64,000 bases of DNA from Elusimicrobiales bacterium (GTDB lineage: Bacteria > Elusimicrobiota > Elusimicrobia > Elusimicrobiales > UBA9959): NCBI GenBank assembly GCA_028713125.1, contig JAQTOU010000007.1, positions 1-64,000 on the forward strand, given 5' to 3'. This document shows positions 19,238 to 27,982 of this stretch, one piece after another. Within the stretch, counting starts at the first letter, position 1. Every line of letters starts with the position of its first letter. The notes under the pieces are model-generated. The model was given only the letters and a program-made list of their open reading frames with translations, searched no databases and was not told the origin of the DNA. Made by a program: the position numbers and the translations under genes.

Positions 19238-20795
19238 GAATTCACCTTCTTCGCGCCCAGCCTGACGATCTCGCCGGCCAGCCGGCACGCCCCGGCATTG
19301 GACGGCATTACCAGAACTCCCGCCGCCTCGAGGCCTTTCACGACTTTAGAGCGCACCTGCGGATCGGTCTCGGTGCCGGTTACGGAGGCGACTATAGACA
19401 GCTCGCGGTTGCGGAGGAACGCCTCCGCTATGGCCGGCACTATGTCTTCCAAGGGCTTAAGGTTGGATCCGTAGCCCAGCACGACGTCAAGCAGCAGCAC
19501 CGAGACTTAGGCTTTCTCGCTTCAGAAACTATCATTTTATTGCGCAGGCTGAAGTCTATCATCGGGTGCGGACGGCCCACGGTAAACTCGTCCTCGCCCA
19601 TGTCAATCACGGCGTTCCCGGACAGCTTCAGCGAATCTTTAAGCTTCCATTTCTTATCGAGCGGGGCATTGGACCAGGTATCGCCGATCAGTTCCGGCAG
19701 TATCAGCTGCGCCTCGCTGACGAAAGTGCCTCCGGAAAAAAGGCCGCGCAGGCGCGAAGCCTTCTTTTTTTTAGCGGCTTCCTTCTTCGCCAGCTCGCCG
19801 ACCTTCAGGGTCATGTCGTAGATTATCTCGCGCGCCCTCCCCAGCTTCCACCCCTTGCCGAGGCAGACGGCTTTGTATGCTGCCTCTTCAAGAGTTTTAG
19901 CCGGATAAAAGTCGTCCTTTATCTTTTCTTTTATCTCACCGCCAAGGAATACGGCAACTACCGGCTTCCTTATTTTCTTTATTTCCGCGGTTATCTTTTT
20001 GAGCACCTGCAGATGGGGGGGCTTGGAAACTATAAGCAGGACTTCCGTCGCCGGGTCGGCTGCCAGCATTTTCAGGGCCTGCAGGAGCGTGAGCGCTCCG
20101 ATCTCGATCTTTACGTCGCGCGAGCCGGTGCCTATGGCCTGCGAGATCCCGGCTCCCTCGTTGGAGATCAGGACGGTAACTTCCTGGAGGCCGGTCCCGG
20201 AGGCAGCGACGACCCCGATATTCCCGCGCCTGACCGAGTTGGCGAAAGCTATGGGCGCGCCGTTTATTATCGCGGTGCCGCAGTCCGGGCCCATCAGGAG
20301 CAGACCTTTTTTAACCGCCGCCGTCTTCAGGGCCAGCTCGGTCTCGACCGGGACATTGTCGGAGAAGAGCATTACGTTTAAATTTTTATCCAGGCAGTCC
20401 GCGGCCAAAGCGCCGGCGAAGCGGCCCGCCACGGAGATAACGGCGAGGTTGGCGCCGCCCAGCATTTTTACCGCGTCGTCCAGCCCGGCGGCTTTGCGGT
20501 CCGCGCCGGAGGCCGCCTCGGAGGGCTTCTTGTTCAGGAGGTCGTCCGCGGCCTTCAAAGCCGCCGCGGCGGCCTCTTGGGTTTTGGCGCTGACCGCTAT
20601 CGCCAGGTCGCTGTCTCCCGCGCTTAGGATCTCCTGCGTGAGGAGTCCGGAAGCCTTGATTATGCCCTTGTTCTCTTTAGTGGCCATGACCACGGCGGAG
20701 TCTATTACCCCGGAGATGGCGTTAATTTTTTTCGCCACCTGCATCAGCGAAACCGAGTCAAAATATGCGCCTTTTTTAATAACCGTCTTTATCAT
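19234..20795 (-). pseudogene. fdrA: FdrA/AllF-like protein, frameshifted near 19500-19510
   Basis: Rossmann-type CoA-ligase-like protein, a subunit of the AllFGH-type carbamoyltransferase. The first 440 or so codons are one frame, with LMGPDCGTAII, VVAASGTGLQEVT and PVVAVFLGGEI. After SEARKPKS the frame turns to low-quality sequence (RCCCLTSCWATD), while the -1 frame continues the family C-terminus (VLLLDVVLGYGSNLKP ... GEIVRLGAKKVNS). The total of 1562 bases is one short of 521 codons, so a single lost base restores a 520-residue protein. The cause may be a true mutation or an assembly error; the site is not a classical slippery sequence. Both flanking partners are intact. Confidence 0.85.
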
Positions 20796-20814
20796 ATGTT
20801 CTCCATAGGCAATA

Positions 20815-21636
20815 TCAGGCCGTAAGCACGTCGAGCAGCGCGAAGACCAGGCCGGCGCAGAAATCCGCCCCGGAAGTATGCCCGCTTCTAAGCGCGTCCG
20901 CGGCCGCCGCCTCCAGTTCCTTCCTGCTCTTTCCGGACAGGGCCTTAAGAAGCCGGCGGACCTTCGCGTTAACCTTTCCTTCGTAGGCGCAGCGCAGCGA
21001 AACGTTCGAGATGAGGTTATTGCCCTCGGCGTAAAAGAAGATCTGCTCTATCCGTGCTTCCGTGTCAAAACGCAGGTTCCGGAGCGCGAAATTAAATCCC
21101 GTCAGCAGGCCGCTGATAAAGTCATCTCCGGACGGAGTAAGCCCGAGGCCAAGGCCCCGCAGTATCCTGACTGCATGCGAATAGTCCCCCGCGTACAGGT
21201 ATACGACGGCTTTTTTAAACCGGGCCAGGAGGTGTTTTTCGAAGACGCGGGTGAAGGCTTTTTCCAGCTCCGGGTAGTAAATGAAAGCGAGGCTCATGGG
21301 CGGGGCCTTGCGCACGAGTATTTCGGTCAGCGCGATCGTATTGGCCTTTACGGTTTCCGGCTCGGCGTCCAGCCGCGGCATGCCGGAGGAATAAAGCACG
21401 GCCGGCTCCTTGCGCAACCGGTTCTCGTCAACATAGAAATAGAACCGCGAGGCGCGCAGGCGGGAGGCTCCCGCGGGCAACTGTTTCAGGACCAGGTTGA
21501 ACGGCCCGGCGCCGGTGCGCGGCGGCACAAGAGATACGATGATCCTGCCCTTCCGGAAGTTCAGGGCGTTGGCGAACGCCGAGTGCAGGCGGTAATCGCC
21601 CTCGGGAATGCTGTCGCCGTAAGAAAGTAGATCCAT
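20815..21636 (-). CDS. DUF2877 protein, AllH/YlbF-like carbamoyltransferase subunit
   Basis: A 273-residue DUF2877 protein (E. coli YlbF). The characteristic segment is GLGLGLTPSGDDFISGLLTGF near residue 155, with a C-terminal motif SGHTSGADFCAGLVFALL. It is the third member of the FdrA-DUF1116-DUF2877 set and starts 20 bases before FdrA. In E. coli the order is fdrA-ylbE-ylbF; here DUF2877 comes first. A palindromic element (C) separates it from the amidase gene. Confidence 0.85.
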   Translation of the reverse strand: MDLLSYGDSIPEGDYRLHSAFANALNFRKGRIIVSLVPPRTGAGPFNLVLKQLPAGASRLRASRFYFYVDENRLRKEPAVLYSSGMPRLDAEPETVKANTIALTEILVRKAPPMSLAFIYYPELEKAFTRVFEKHLLARFKKAVVYLYAGDYSHAVRILRGLGLGLTPSGDDFISGLLTGFNFALRNLRFDTEARIEQIFFYAEGNNLISNVSLRCAYEGKVNAKVRRLLKALSGKSRKELEAAAADALRSGHTSGADFCAGLVFALLDVLTA

Positions 21637-21653
21637 ATTATTACACCGCGCGA

Positions 21654-21767
21654 GGAGCTGACCGGGTTAGCAAAACCTTCTTGAGGGCGAGGCTTGCATA
21701 GCGCCGAGCCCGAGAGATGAGGGAGGCCACGGTGTGGCCGACCGCGTTTTGCGTTCCGGTCAGCTCC
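21654..21767. repeat. Palindromic element C (single forward copy)
   Basis: The simplest copy: a perfect 12-bp outer stem, GGAGCTGACCGG with CCGGTCAGCTCC, then GTTAGCAAAAC against GTTTTGCGTT, and the GGCCACGGTGTGGCC hairpin at about 21733-21748. It lies three bases from the stop codon of the nitrilase-family gene and inside an otherwise tight operon. Confidence 0.85.
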
Positions 21768-21770
21768 GAA

Positions 21771-22532
21771 CTACTGCCAGGGGAAAACTTTTCTTTCGCC
21801 GATGAACGGGAATCTTTCCCGTGATTTGGCCACAAGTCCCTTGTCCACCGGGACCTCGGAGATAAAAATTCCCTCGGCCGTGCCGGCGTCCACCACGGTC
21901 TTTCCGAGCGGGTCGAAGCACATGGAGTTGCCGGAATACTCGAGCTTGCCTTCAAGCCCGACGCGGTTCACGCCGATGCAGTAGGCCTGGTTCTCGATGG
22001 CGCGGGCGCGCAGCAGCGTCATCCAGTGCTCGGAGCGGCGCATTGGCCAGGCCGCGATGACGACATAGACGTCCGCCTTCTTGGCCATGTTCCAGAACAG
22101 GTAGGGAAAGCGCAGGTCGAAACAGACGGCGGGCATCACGCTCAAGCCCTCGAGCTCGAACACTTCCTGCTTCGTGCCTGGCGTGTAGTGCTTATCTTCC
22201 CCGCCGAAAGCGTAAAGGTGTATCTTGGAATAGGTGTTCACCCTCTTCCCTTTCCGGTCCAGGGTGATCAGGTTGTTATAGCCCTTCTCCACGCCGCCGT
22301 AGGAAACGTTGAAGTTATACTCCGCGGCAAGGCCGGAAAAAAAAGCGTGGTCCTCGTCCGTAAGCTCGGCTACCGCGGTATCCATAGTGAAGCCGCTCAG
22401 CGTCATCTCCGAGAAGACCAGCCAGTCGATGTCCCCGGCGCATTTGCAGGTGGCCAGCAGGTAGGCTATCTTCTTCTTGTTCGCTTCTTTGTCTTCCCAT
22501 TTCTGATCGTACTGGCACAGCGCGAGTTTCAT
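21771..22532 (-). CDS. Carbon-nitrogen hydrolase (nitrilase family, omega-amidase-like)
   Basis: A 253-residue amidase with the Glu-Lys-Cys triad: Glu in FSEMTLSGF (about residue 41), Lys in TYSKIHLYAFGGED, and Cys in AVCFDLRFPYLF. The CFDLRFP form and the length resemble omega-amidase/YafV, which hydrolyses 2-oxo-dicarboxylic monoamides; beta-ureidopropionase is an alternative. In this operon it could remove an amide or carbamoyl nitrogen from a ring-opened intermediate. It starts 29 bases after xdhA, with AAGGAGAAAAT before ATG. Confidence 0.88.
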   Translation of the reverse strand: MKLALCQYDQKWEDKEANKKKIAYLLATCKCAGDIDWLVFSEMTLSGFTMDTAVAELTDEDHAFFSGLAAEYNFNVSYGGVEKGYNNLITLDRKGKRVNTYSKIHLYAFGGEDKHYTPGTKQEVFELEGLSVMPAVCFDLRFPYLFWNMAKKADVYVVIAAWPMRRSEHWMTLLRARAIENQAYCIGVNRVGLEGKLEYSGNSMCFDPLGKTVVDAGTAEGIFISEVPVDKGLVAKSRERFPFIGERKVFPWQ

Positions 22533-22560
22533 ATTTTCTCCTTAAAATTCCGGGAAGCCG

Positions 22561-24960
22561 CTACTTTTTGGCCGCTTTTACCGCCAGCGCGACTTTTTCT
22601 TTGGTGACCGGCATCGATTTGATGCGTACGCCGACGGCGTCTTCCACCGCGTTGGCGATCAGCGGCGCGCACGGGATCATGGTATGTTCGCCCACGCCGC
22701 GGGCGCCGAACGGGCCGTCGGGCTGCGCGACCTCGATGATGATCGGGACCACCTGGTCCGGCATGTCCATCACGGTAGGGATCTTGTAGTCCGAGAAGTT
22801 TGGATTGAGCAGCCTGCCCTTCTCGTTATAGCGCATATCCTCGTAAAGCACGGTGGCGAAGCCCTGCAGCAGGCCGCCCACTATCTGGCCCCTGACGAGG
22901 TCCGGGTTTATAGCCTTGCCGCAGTCCACGGCCAGCGCTACTTTCTTGATCTTCATCTTTCCGGTCTCGCGGTCAACTTCCAGGATGATGCCGGCCGAAC
23001 CCGTGGTGTAGTGCACGTTCGGGTGGCCGCCCTGGCCGGTCTCGGGGTCGCTGATGGCCGAGGCGAACTCGGGCATGAACACGCCGGAACCCATGATCGG
23101 GCCGCCCTTGAAGGTATGGTCTTCGGCCTGGATGCCGTTAATGACGAAGTCGCTGAAGCGCAGCGCGAAGTCCGGCTTTGTGCGGCACTTCACATGCTGG
23201 TCCTCAAGGTAAAGGGCGCTCTTGTCGAGACAATGCACCCGCTGCACCAGGTCCAGGATGCGTTCGCGCGCTTCGAGCGCTGCGCGTTTGACCGCATTGC
23301 CGCAGCCCCAGGTCACGTGCGAGCCGACGGTCTGCCACTCGTACGGGTTGCGGTCGGTGTCGGGGGTCTCGACCCGGATCTTGCTCACGGGGACGCTCAG
23401 AACTTCGGAAGCTATCTGCGCCATCACGGTGAGCAGGCCCTGGCCGATCTCCATCCCGGAAACGAGGATATTGATGCTGCCGTCCTCGTTGAACTTCAGG
23501 AAAGCGCTGGAGCTGGCATTGGGCGGCATGGCGGGGGATTTCCAGAAACAGACCTGGGCCTTGCCGATTGCTTTCTTCGGGTCTTTGGATTTTTCCTTAA
23601 CGCCCCAGCGGATCTCCTTCCGTACGCGCTCGATGGCGTCCCTGATGCCGGTGGGGTTCATGTGCGCGCCGTAAGGCAGGGTGTCTCCCTCCTTGATCGC
23701 GTTCTTCATGCGGAACTCGACGGGGTCGAGGCCCAGTTCCCGCGCCATCCGGGTAATATGGGACTCCAGGCCGAAAAGGAATTCGGAATAGCCGAACCCG
23801 CGGTAGGCGCCGCAGGGCGGGAGGTTGGTATAGGTGCACATCGAGTCGATGCTCAGATTATCCACCTTGTAGGGGCCGCTGGCCGAAAGGCCGGCAGCGT
23901 TCACGACGTTGGCTCCGTACTCTACGTAAGCGCCCGCGTCCCAGTGCAGCTTGAAGTCCAGGGCGGTGATCTTGCCGGCCTTGGATACGCCCATTTTTAT
24001 TTTAGCGGTGCACCCGAGACGCTGGTAAGTGTTGTAGAACTCCTGCGCGCGGCTCCACAGGAGCTTCACGGGCCGCCCGGGCACGGTGAGGGCCAGCGCG
24101 GCGGCGATGATCTCCATCGTGACGCCGGCCTTGCCGCCGAAGCCGCCGCCGATGTAGGTGCTGATAACGCGAACGTCCTTGTGGCTCAGGCCGAAGGATT
24201 TTAGGGTTTCAGCGAACACGTGGCGCTGCGTGAAGGGGGACTGCGAAGAGGTCCACATCGTCAGGCGGCCGGAGGCGTCGTAGAGACCTATGGCCGAGTG
24301 CGGCTCGATAGCGCAATGCGCGTAGCGCGGCACGGAATAGGTATCTTCCATCACCAGGTCGGCGTCCCTGAAACCCTTGGCCAGGTCGCCCTTGCGGATC
24401 TTGCGCCAATGGGCGATATTGGTGCCCGGCTTGGGAAAGAACCAGGGCACGTGCGTATAGCTTTTCAGGTCGGGGTGGACCAGCGGGGAATCCTTCTCCA
24501 GCGCCTTCACCGCGTCCATCACCGCGGGCAGTTCCTCATATTCCACCTTCACTAGCCCGGCGCCGCGGAGGGCTATCTTAGGGTCGGTGGCCACTACGGC
24601 CGCCACCTGCTCGCCGACGAAGCGCACGGTGTCGGTGGCGAAGACGTAGCGGTCGTTCATGTACAGCCCGAACTTCTGCGTAAAGTTGCCGCCCGTGACC
24701 ACTTTCACCACGCCGTGCAGCTTCTCCGCCTTCGAGATGTCGATGGATTTTATCCGGGCGTGCGCGAACGGGCTCTCCACCAGCGCCGCGTAGAGCAGGC
24801 CCGGCCCGAACTCCAGGTCGTCAGTATACTTGGCGGCGCCCTTTATCTTTTCCCAGCCGTCTATGCGCGGGACGGACTGGCCGACTACGGTAAGTTCTTC
24901 CCCGGCCCTTATAGATTTGGCGCCTTTCTTAGGCTTGGTAATAAGTTTCTGCAGGTCCAT
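22561..24960 (-). CDS. Molybdenum hydroxylase, Mo-cofactor subunit (XdhA-like)
   Basis: A 799-residue large subunit of a xanthine dehydrogenase/nicotinate dehydrogenase-type enzyme that hydroxylates N-heterocycles with water-derived oxygen. Seen: N-terminal alpha/beta hammerhead domain (GAAKYTDDLEFG), the YIGGGFGGK motif, the PPCGAYRGFG segment with the substrate-site Arg, METGQG-like GMEIGQG, and the catalytic Glu in GARGVGEHTM near the C-terminus. These identify the family but not the substrate. It is followed by the amidase and preceded immediately by the [2Fe-2S] subunit. Confidence 0.92.
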   Translation of the reverse strand: MDLQKLITKPKKGAKSIRAGEELTVVGQSVPRIDGWEKIKGAAKYTDDLEFGPGLLYAALVESPFAHARIKSIDISKAEKLHGVVKVVTGGNFTQKFGLYMNDRYVFATDTVRFVGEQVAAVVATDPKIALRGAGLVKVEYEELPAVMDAVKALEKDSPLVHPDLKSYTHVPWFFPKPGTNIAHWRKIRKGDLAKGFRDADLVMEDTYSVPRYAHCAIEPHSAIGLYDASGRLTMWTSSQSPFTQRHVFAETLKSFGLSHKDVRVISTYIGGGFGGKAGVTMEIIAAALALTVPGRPVKLLWSRAQEFYNTYQRLGCTAKIKMGVSKAGKITALDFKLHWDAGAYVEYGANVVNAAGLSASGPYKVDNLSIDSMCTYTNLPPCGAYRGFGYSEFLFGLESHITRMARELGLDPVEFRMKNAIKEGDTLPYGAHMNPTGIRDAIERVRKEIRWGVKEKSKDPKKAIGKAQVCFWKSPAMPPNASSSAFLKFNEDGSINILVSGMEIGQGLLTVMAQIASEVLSVPVSKIRVETPDTDRNPYEWQTVGSHVTWGCGNAVKRAALEARERILDLVQRVHCLDKSALYLEDQHVKCRTKPDFALRFSDFVINGIQAEDHTFKGGPIMGSGVFMPEFASAISDPETGQGGHPNVHYTTGSAGIILEVDRETGKMKIKKVALAVDCGKAINPDLVRGQIVGGLLQGFATVLYEDMRYNEKGRLLNPNFSDYKIPTVMDMPDQVVPIIIEVAQPDGPFGARGVGEHTMIPCAPLIANAVEDAVGVRIKSMPVTKEKVALAVKAAKK

Positions 24961-24961
24961 A

Positions 24962-25429
24962 TTACTTCCCCTTGACCGTCTCTTCTATGGCTTCCACTAT
25001 CGGCTCGTAGCCGGTGCAGCGGCAGAGGTTCCCGGCGATGGCTTCTTTTATGTCATGTGTGGTCGGCCTGGAATTGTTCTCGAGCAGCTCCGTCGCGGAA
25101 AGTATCACGCCGGGCGCGCAAAAACCGCACTGGAAAGCGTTCTTTTCGTGGAAAGTCTTCTGCAGCCTCTGCGTCCATTTGCGGCTGTTGGCGCCTTCGA
25201 GCGTCACGATCTCGGCCCCGTCGGCCTCGACGGCCAGGGCCAGGCAGGAGCGGATGGTCTTGCCGTTCATCAGCACCGTGCAGGTGCCGCAGTCGCCGCG
25301 GTCGCAGCCCGCCTTGGGGCTCTTGATGCCGAGTTTCCCGCGCAGCACGTCCAGGAGCACGTCGCTAGGCTCGACCTGCAGCGAGACTTTTTCTCCGTTC
25401 AGCCAGAATTGTATATTGTGTTGTTTCAT
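24962..25429 (-). CDS. Molybdenum hydroxylase, [2Fe-2S] subunit
   Basis: A 155-residue electron-transfer subunit with two [2Fe-2S] clusters. Cluster motifs: plant-ferredoxin type GCDRGDCGTCTVL in the N-terminal half and the C-terminal CGFC ... CRCTGY four-helix type. It sits one base before xdhA and 11 bases after the FAD subunit, so the three subunits form one unit. Confidence 0.93.
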   Translation of the reverse strand: MKQHNIQFWLNGEKVSLQVEPSDVLLDVLRGKLGIKSPKAGCDRGDCGTCTVLMNGKTIRSCLALAVEADGAEIVTLEGANSRKWTQRLQKTFHEKNAFQCGFCAPGVILSATELLENNSRPTTHDIKEAIAGNLCRCTGYEPIVEAIEETVKGK

Positions 25430-25440
25430 GGTTAGCGCTC

Positions 25441-26334
25441 CTAGCAGATATTCTCCGTCCCATATTTCGCCCCTTTCCCGAAAAGGCGGGCCACGGCCGA
25501 CCCGAGCGCGCGGCCGAGCATTATCTGCGTCATATGCAGGCGGTACTCTTTTGAAGAGCGGATATCGCTGATAGGGGAAACTTCGCCGAGGATCGTTTCT
25601 TTTGCTTTGGAAAGCAGCTTCTCGCCAAGCCTGGCGCCGCTAAGGACGGCCTCTGTACCGGGGCAGCGGGCCGGCTTTGGACCGAGTGCGCAGGTGGCCA
25701 GCCGGTAAGTATTGTCCGCGAAGGCCAGGACGGCGATGCCGCCCTGCGCCAGGTCCTCTCCCTCGTAGCGGGAAAGCTTCATGTAGCACCCGGCGTGCTT
25801 CTTCTCCGGCAGCTTCAGCTCGATAGAGGTAACTATCTCTTCCGGCAGGAGCGCGGTTTTTTTAGGGCCGGTGAACCAGTCCGCGATGGGGATGCGGCGC
25901 TCGCCCTTCAGGCTGCGGGTCAGCACTTCAGCTTCATAGACGGCCAGTACAGGGGCGGAGTCGGCCGACGGAACGGCAGAACAGATATTCCCGGCCACGG
26001 TAGCCCGGTTCCTCACGCCGACCGAGGCTACCGTCAGCGACGCCTCCCAGAGGAGGGGGAACTTGCTCTTGATGAGCGGGGAGGCTATCAGGTCGGAGAA
26101 AGTTACCAGCGCGCCCAGGCGCAGGGTCCCGTCCCGCAGCGTAAAGCCGGCCAGCTCCGGCAGGGCCTTTATGTCCACCACGACCTCGGGGCGGGCAAGG
26201 TTTTCCTTAAGGTGAACCACCAGGTCCGTGCCGCCGGCGAGAACCCTGGCCTTCTCCTTGTAAACCGAAAAGACATGGAGAGCTTCGTCCATGTCCTTCG
26301 GCTTAATGTATTCAAATTCCGTGGTAATGGGCAT
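25441..26334 (-). CDS. Molybdenum hydroxylase, FAD subunit
   Basis: A 297-residue FAD-binding subunit passing electrons to NAD or another acceptor. The FAD site shows VLAGGTDLVVHLKE at the N-terminus and TVAGNICSAVPSADSAPVL in the middle, then the CO-dehydrogenase flavoprotein C-terminal domain. I did not see extra cysteines for the 4Fe-4S insertion of 4-hydroxybenzoyl-CoA reductase. It is separated from the cyclase-family gene by 96 bases containing an inverted repeat. Confidence 0.9.
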   Translation of the reverse strand: MPITTEFEYIKPKDMDEALHVFSVYKEKARVLAGGTDLVVHLKENLARPEVVVDIKALPELAGFTLRDGTLRLGALVTFSDLIASPLIKSKFPLLWEASLTVASVGVRNRATVAGNICSAVPSADSAPVLAVYEAEVLTRSLKGERRIPIADWFTGPKKTALLPEEIVTSIELKLPEKKHAGCYMKLSRYEGEDLAQGGIAVLAFADNTYRLATCALGPKPARCPGTEAVLSGARLGEKLLSKAKETILGEVSPISDIRSSKEYRLHMTQIMLGRALGSAVARLFGKGAKYGTENIC

Positions 26335-26371
26335 ATTTCCTCCACTGCGGTCTAAAATCGCAAATCGAAAA

Positions 26372-26412
26372 TCGAGAATCGGCGGTTCCCTTCCGGGATT
26401 TTCGATTCTCGA
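26372..26412. repeat. AATCG-rich inverted repeat between cyclase gene and FAD subunit
   Basis: TCGAGAATCG (26372-26381) is repeated in inverted form as CGATTCTCGA (26403-26412), in a stretch made of AATCGN hexamers. It could be an mRNA hairpin dividing the operon or a small dispersed repeat. Confidence 0.55.
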
Positions 26413-26430
26413 CCTTAGATTCCAGATTAT

Positions 26431-27246
26431 TTATGCGGTCCAGGCGACGACACGGCCCATGGCTGATTCCAGTTCCATGCCCTTAAGCGGGAAGAAGCCC
26501 AGCCAGCAGCGCTTATTGGAAAGCTTCTCGATCTCGCCGCCTATGTTCTCGGCGTGGACCAGGCGCTTGGGGAACAGCTTCAGGTGCATGACCTGGTAAT
26601 AAATATCCTGGGGGAACATTTCGTCCCATTTCTTGCCGTAATTAGCCACGAGCTTGTTCTCGGCCTCAACGAAGAGCTTCGGGTGCCAGTTGCGGATGAT
26701 AGTGTTCATCGGGTGGTCGGCGCTGCCGCAGTCCACGCCTATCCACTTGAACTTCATATCCAGCGCCCACTTATGGAAGCGCGGCCCGGGGCCCGGGTGC
26801 TTGCAGAAATAGCGCACCTCGTCGCAGGTTCCTTTTTCGTACCAGGCGTACTTATGATAGCCGGTATTTATGATCAGGATATCGCCCTTCCGGATGTCGG
26901 CGCGCTTCATAAGGAGCTCGGGCTCATAAAGGTCGTAATCCCCTACGTCCTTGGAAATATCCACGACGACAGCCTTACCGACCCATTCCTTCATCGGAAC
27001 TTCGCCGATAGTGCGCCCGGCGCTATAGAAGTGGATCTCGCCGTCCATGTGGGTACCCACGTGGTTGGAGGTGGTCATTATCTGGCCGTTGGCGCCCTGG
27101 CCCATATGGGCTCCGGCTATGCGCTTGAAATACTGGAGCTGCAGCGGCATATAGCTGGGCCACGGCGGGGTATGGATGCTCAGCGGCTGGGTAAGGTCGT
27201 ACATTTTGGCCTTTTCCATGAATTTCATAAAGTCGTTGGGTTTCAT
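26431..27246 (-). CDS. Cyclase-family metal-dependent hydrolase (kynurenine formamidase fold)
   Basis: A 271-residue pfam04199 hydrolase. The metal-binding motif HVGTHMDGEIHF near residue 62 matches the family pattern HxGTHxDxPxHF with Gly-Glu replacing the usual Ala-Pro region. Members include kynurenine formamidase and isatin hydrolase, which open cyclic or N-formyl amides. GVDCGSADHPMNT is the second conserved block. It is first in the catabolic operon and has its own promoter and a GGAGG ribosome-binding site. A likely role is hydrolysis of an oxidised heterocycle; the substrate is unknown. Confidence 0.85.
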   Translation of the reverse strand: MKPNDFMKFMEKAKMYDLTQPLSIHTPPWPSYMPLQLQYFKRIAGAHMGQGANGQIMTTSNHVGTHMDGEIHFYSAGRTIGEVPMKEWVGKAVVVDISKDVGDYDLYEPELLMKRADIRKGDILIINTGYHKYAWYEKGTCDEVRYFCKHPGPGPRFHKWALDMKFKWIGVDCGSADHPMNTIIRNWHPKLFVEAENKLVANYGKKWDEMFPQDIYYQVMHLKLFPKRLVHAENIGGEIEKLSNKRCWLGFFPLKGMELESAMGRVVAWTA

Positions 27247-27283
27247 CGCGGGACCTCCATTGAGTAGCGCTGCCTATAGGGAA

Positions 27284-27312
27284 ATTCTAACAAATGCAGG
27301 GGGGTAAATAAA
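27284..27312 (-). promoter_or_regulatory. Promoter of the catabolic operon
   Basis: Minus-strand TTTATT (27312-27307), a 17-base spacer and TAGAAT (27289-27284), about 38 bases before the cyclase-family start codon. I saw no regulator gene or clear operator next to it. The rest of 27247-27373 holds nothing else I can identify. Confidence 0.5.
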
Positions 27313-27373
27313 GGATATAAGGACGCAGGGAAATGCTGGAGAACGGCCTGCCCGCAGAGACGGGTTCAGAGGG

Positions 27374-27958
27374 CTAATCGCAGTGGTCAGGGTAAAGCTT
27401 TTTTGCGCAGGAAGGGCAGAGGCCGTGCGAGAGCGTAATCCCCTGGATATTGCGCTTCATATAGCCCTCTACGCTCTCCCAGGTATCGTCCTCGGCGCGT
27501 ATCTTCTTGCAGGAAGCGCAGATCGGCAGCAGCGAGCGAAGCTCCGCCAGCTCGGAGATATCCTCGATGACCATCAGGGAGTATAGCCTCTCCTCGAAGC
27601 TGAACGGGGAAACCGAGATCAGGGCCGGTATATTAAGAATTTTCTTATCCGCCTGGATAGTAATGTCCGCGCGCTGGCGATAGACCTTCTTGCCTGAAAA
27701 AGCATCTTTGACGGAATTGCGGACCAGACAGTCGGCGCAATGCGGTCCCTGCCCGCAGCCGCCCTCGGCGTCCGTAGAGTGAACACAGTGCATTATGTCG
27801 CCGGCCCGGCTGCCGTAGAGTTTCTCGCCTTCTAGCAGAGCCTTGGCGGCTTCATTCCTGTAAACGATGCGCACATCCTCGTCGGTCACCATAACCAGGG
27901 ATGGGATAGCGTCCAGCGCGTGGCGCATGAAGACCGCGGTATTGAAAATATTATCCAC
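27374..27958 (-). CDS. PAS-domain protein with two cysteine clusters
   Basis: A 194-residue soluble protein. Residues about 10-130 form a PAS domain carrying CVHSTDAEGGCGQGPHCADC (about residues 58-77), a Cys-rich insertion known in some PAS sensors. The C-terminus is the LLPICASCKKIR ... SHGLCPSC module, a CxxC-CxxC zinc-ribbon-like tail often found at the end of response regulators and PAS proteins. There is no kinase, GGDEF or DNA-binding domain, so it may be a redox or ligand sensor acting through a partner. It follows proS by 24 bases. Confidence 0.8.
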   Translation of the reverse strand: MDNIFNTAVFMRHALDAIPSLVMVTDEDVRIVYRNEAAKALLEGEKLYGSRAGDIMHCVHSTDAEGGCGQGPHCADCLVRNSVKDAFSGKKVYRQRADITIQADKKILNIPALISVSPFSFEERLYSLMVIEDISELAELRSLLPICASCKKIRAEDDTWESVEGYMKRNIQGITLSHGLCPSCAKKLYPDHCD

Positions 27959-27982
27959 TTGTTTACCTTGCGCCGCTCCGGC

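Noticed and set aside
19440-19510. Programmed frameshifting in FdrA
   Set aside because: No slippery heptamer, no downstream pseudoknot seen; a simple one-base loss explains it better.
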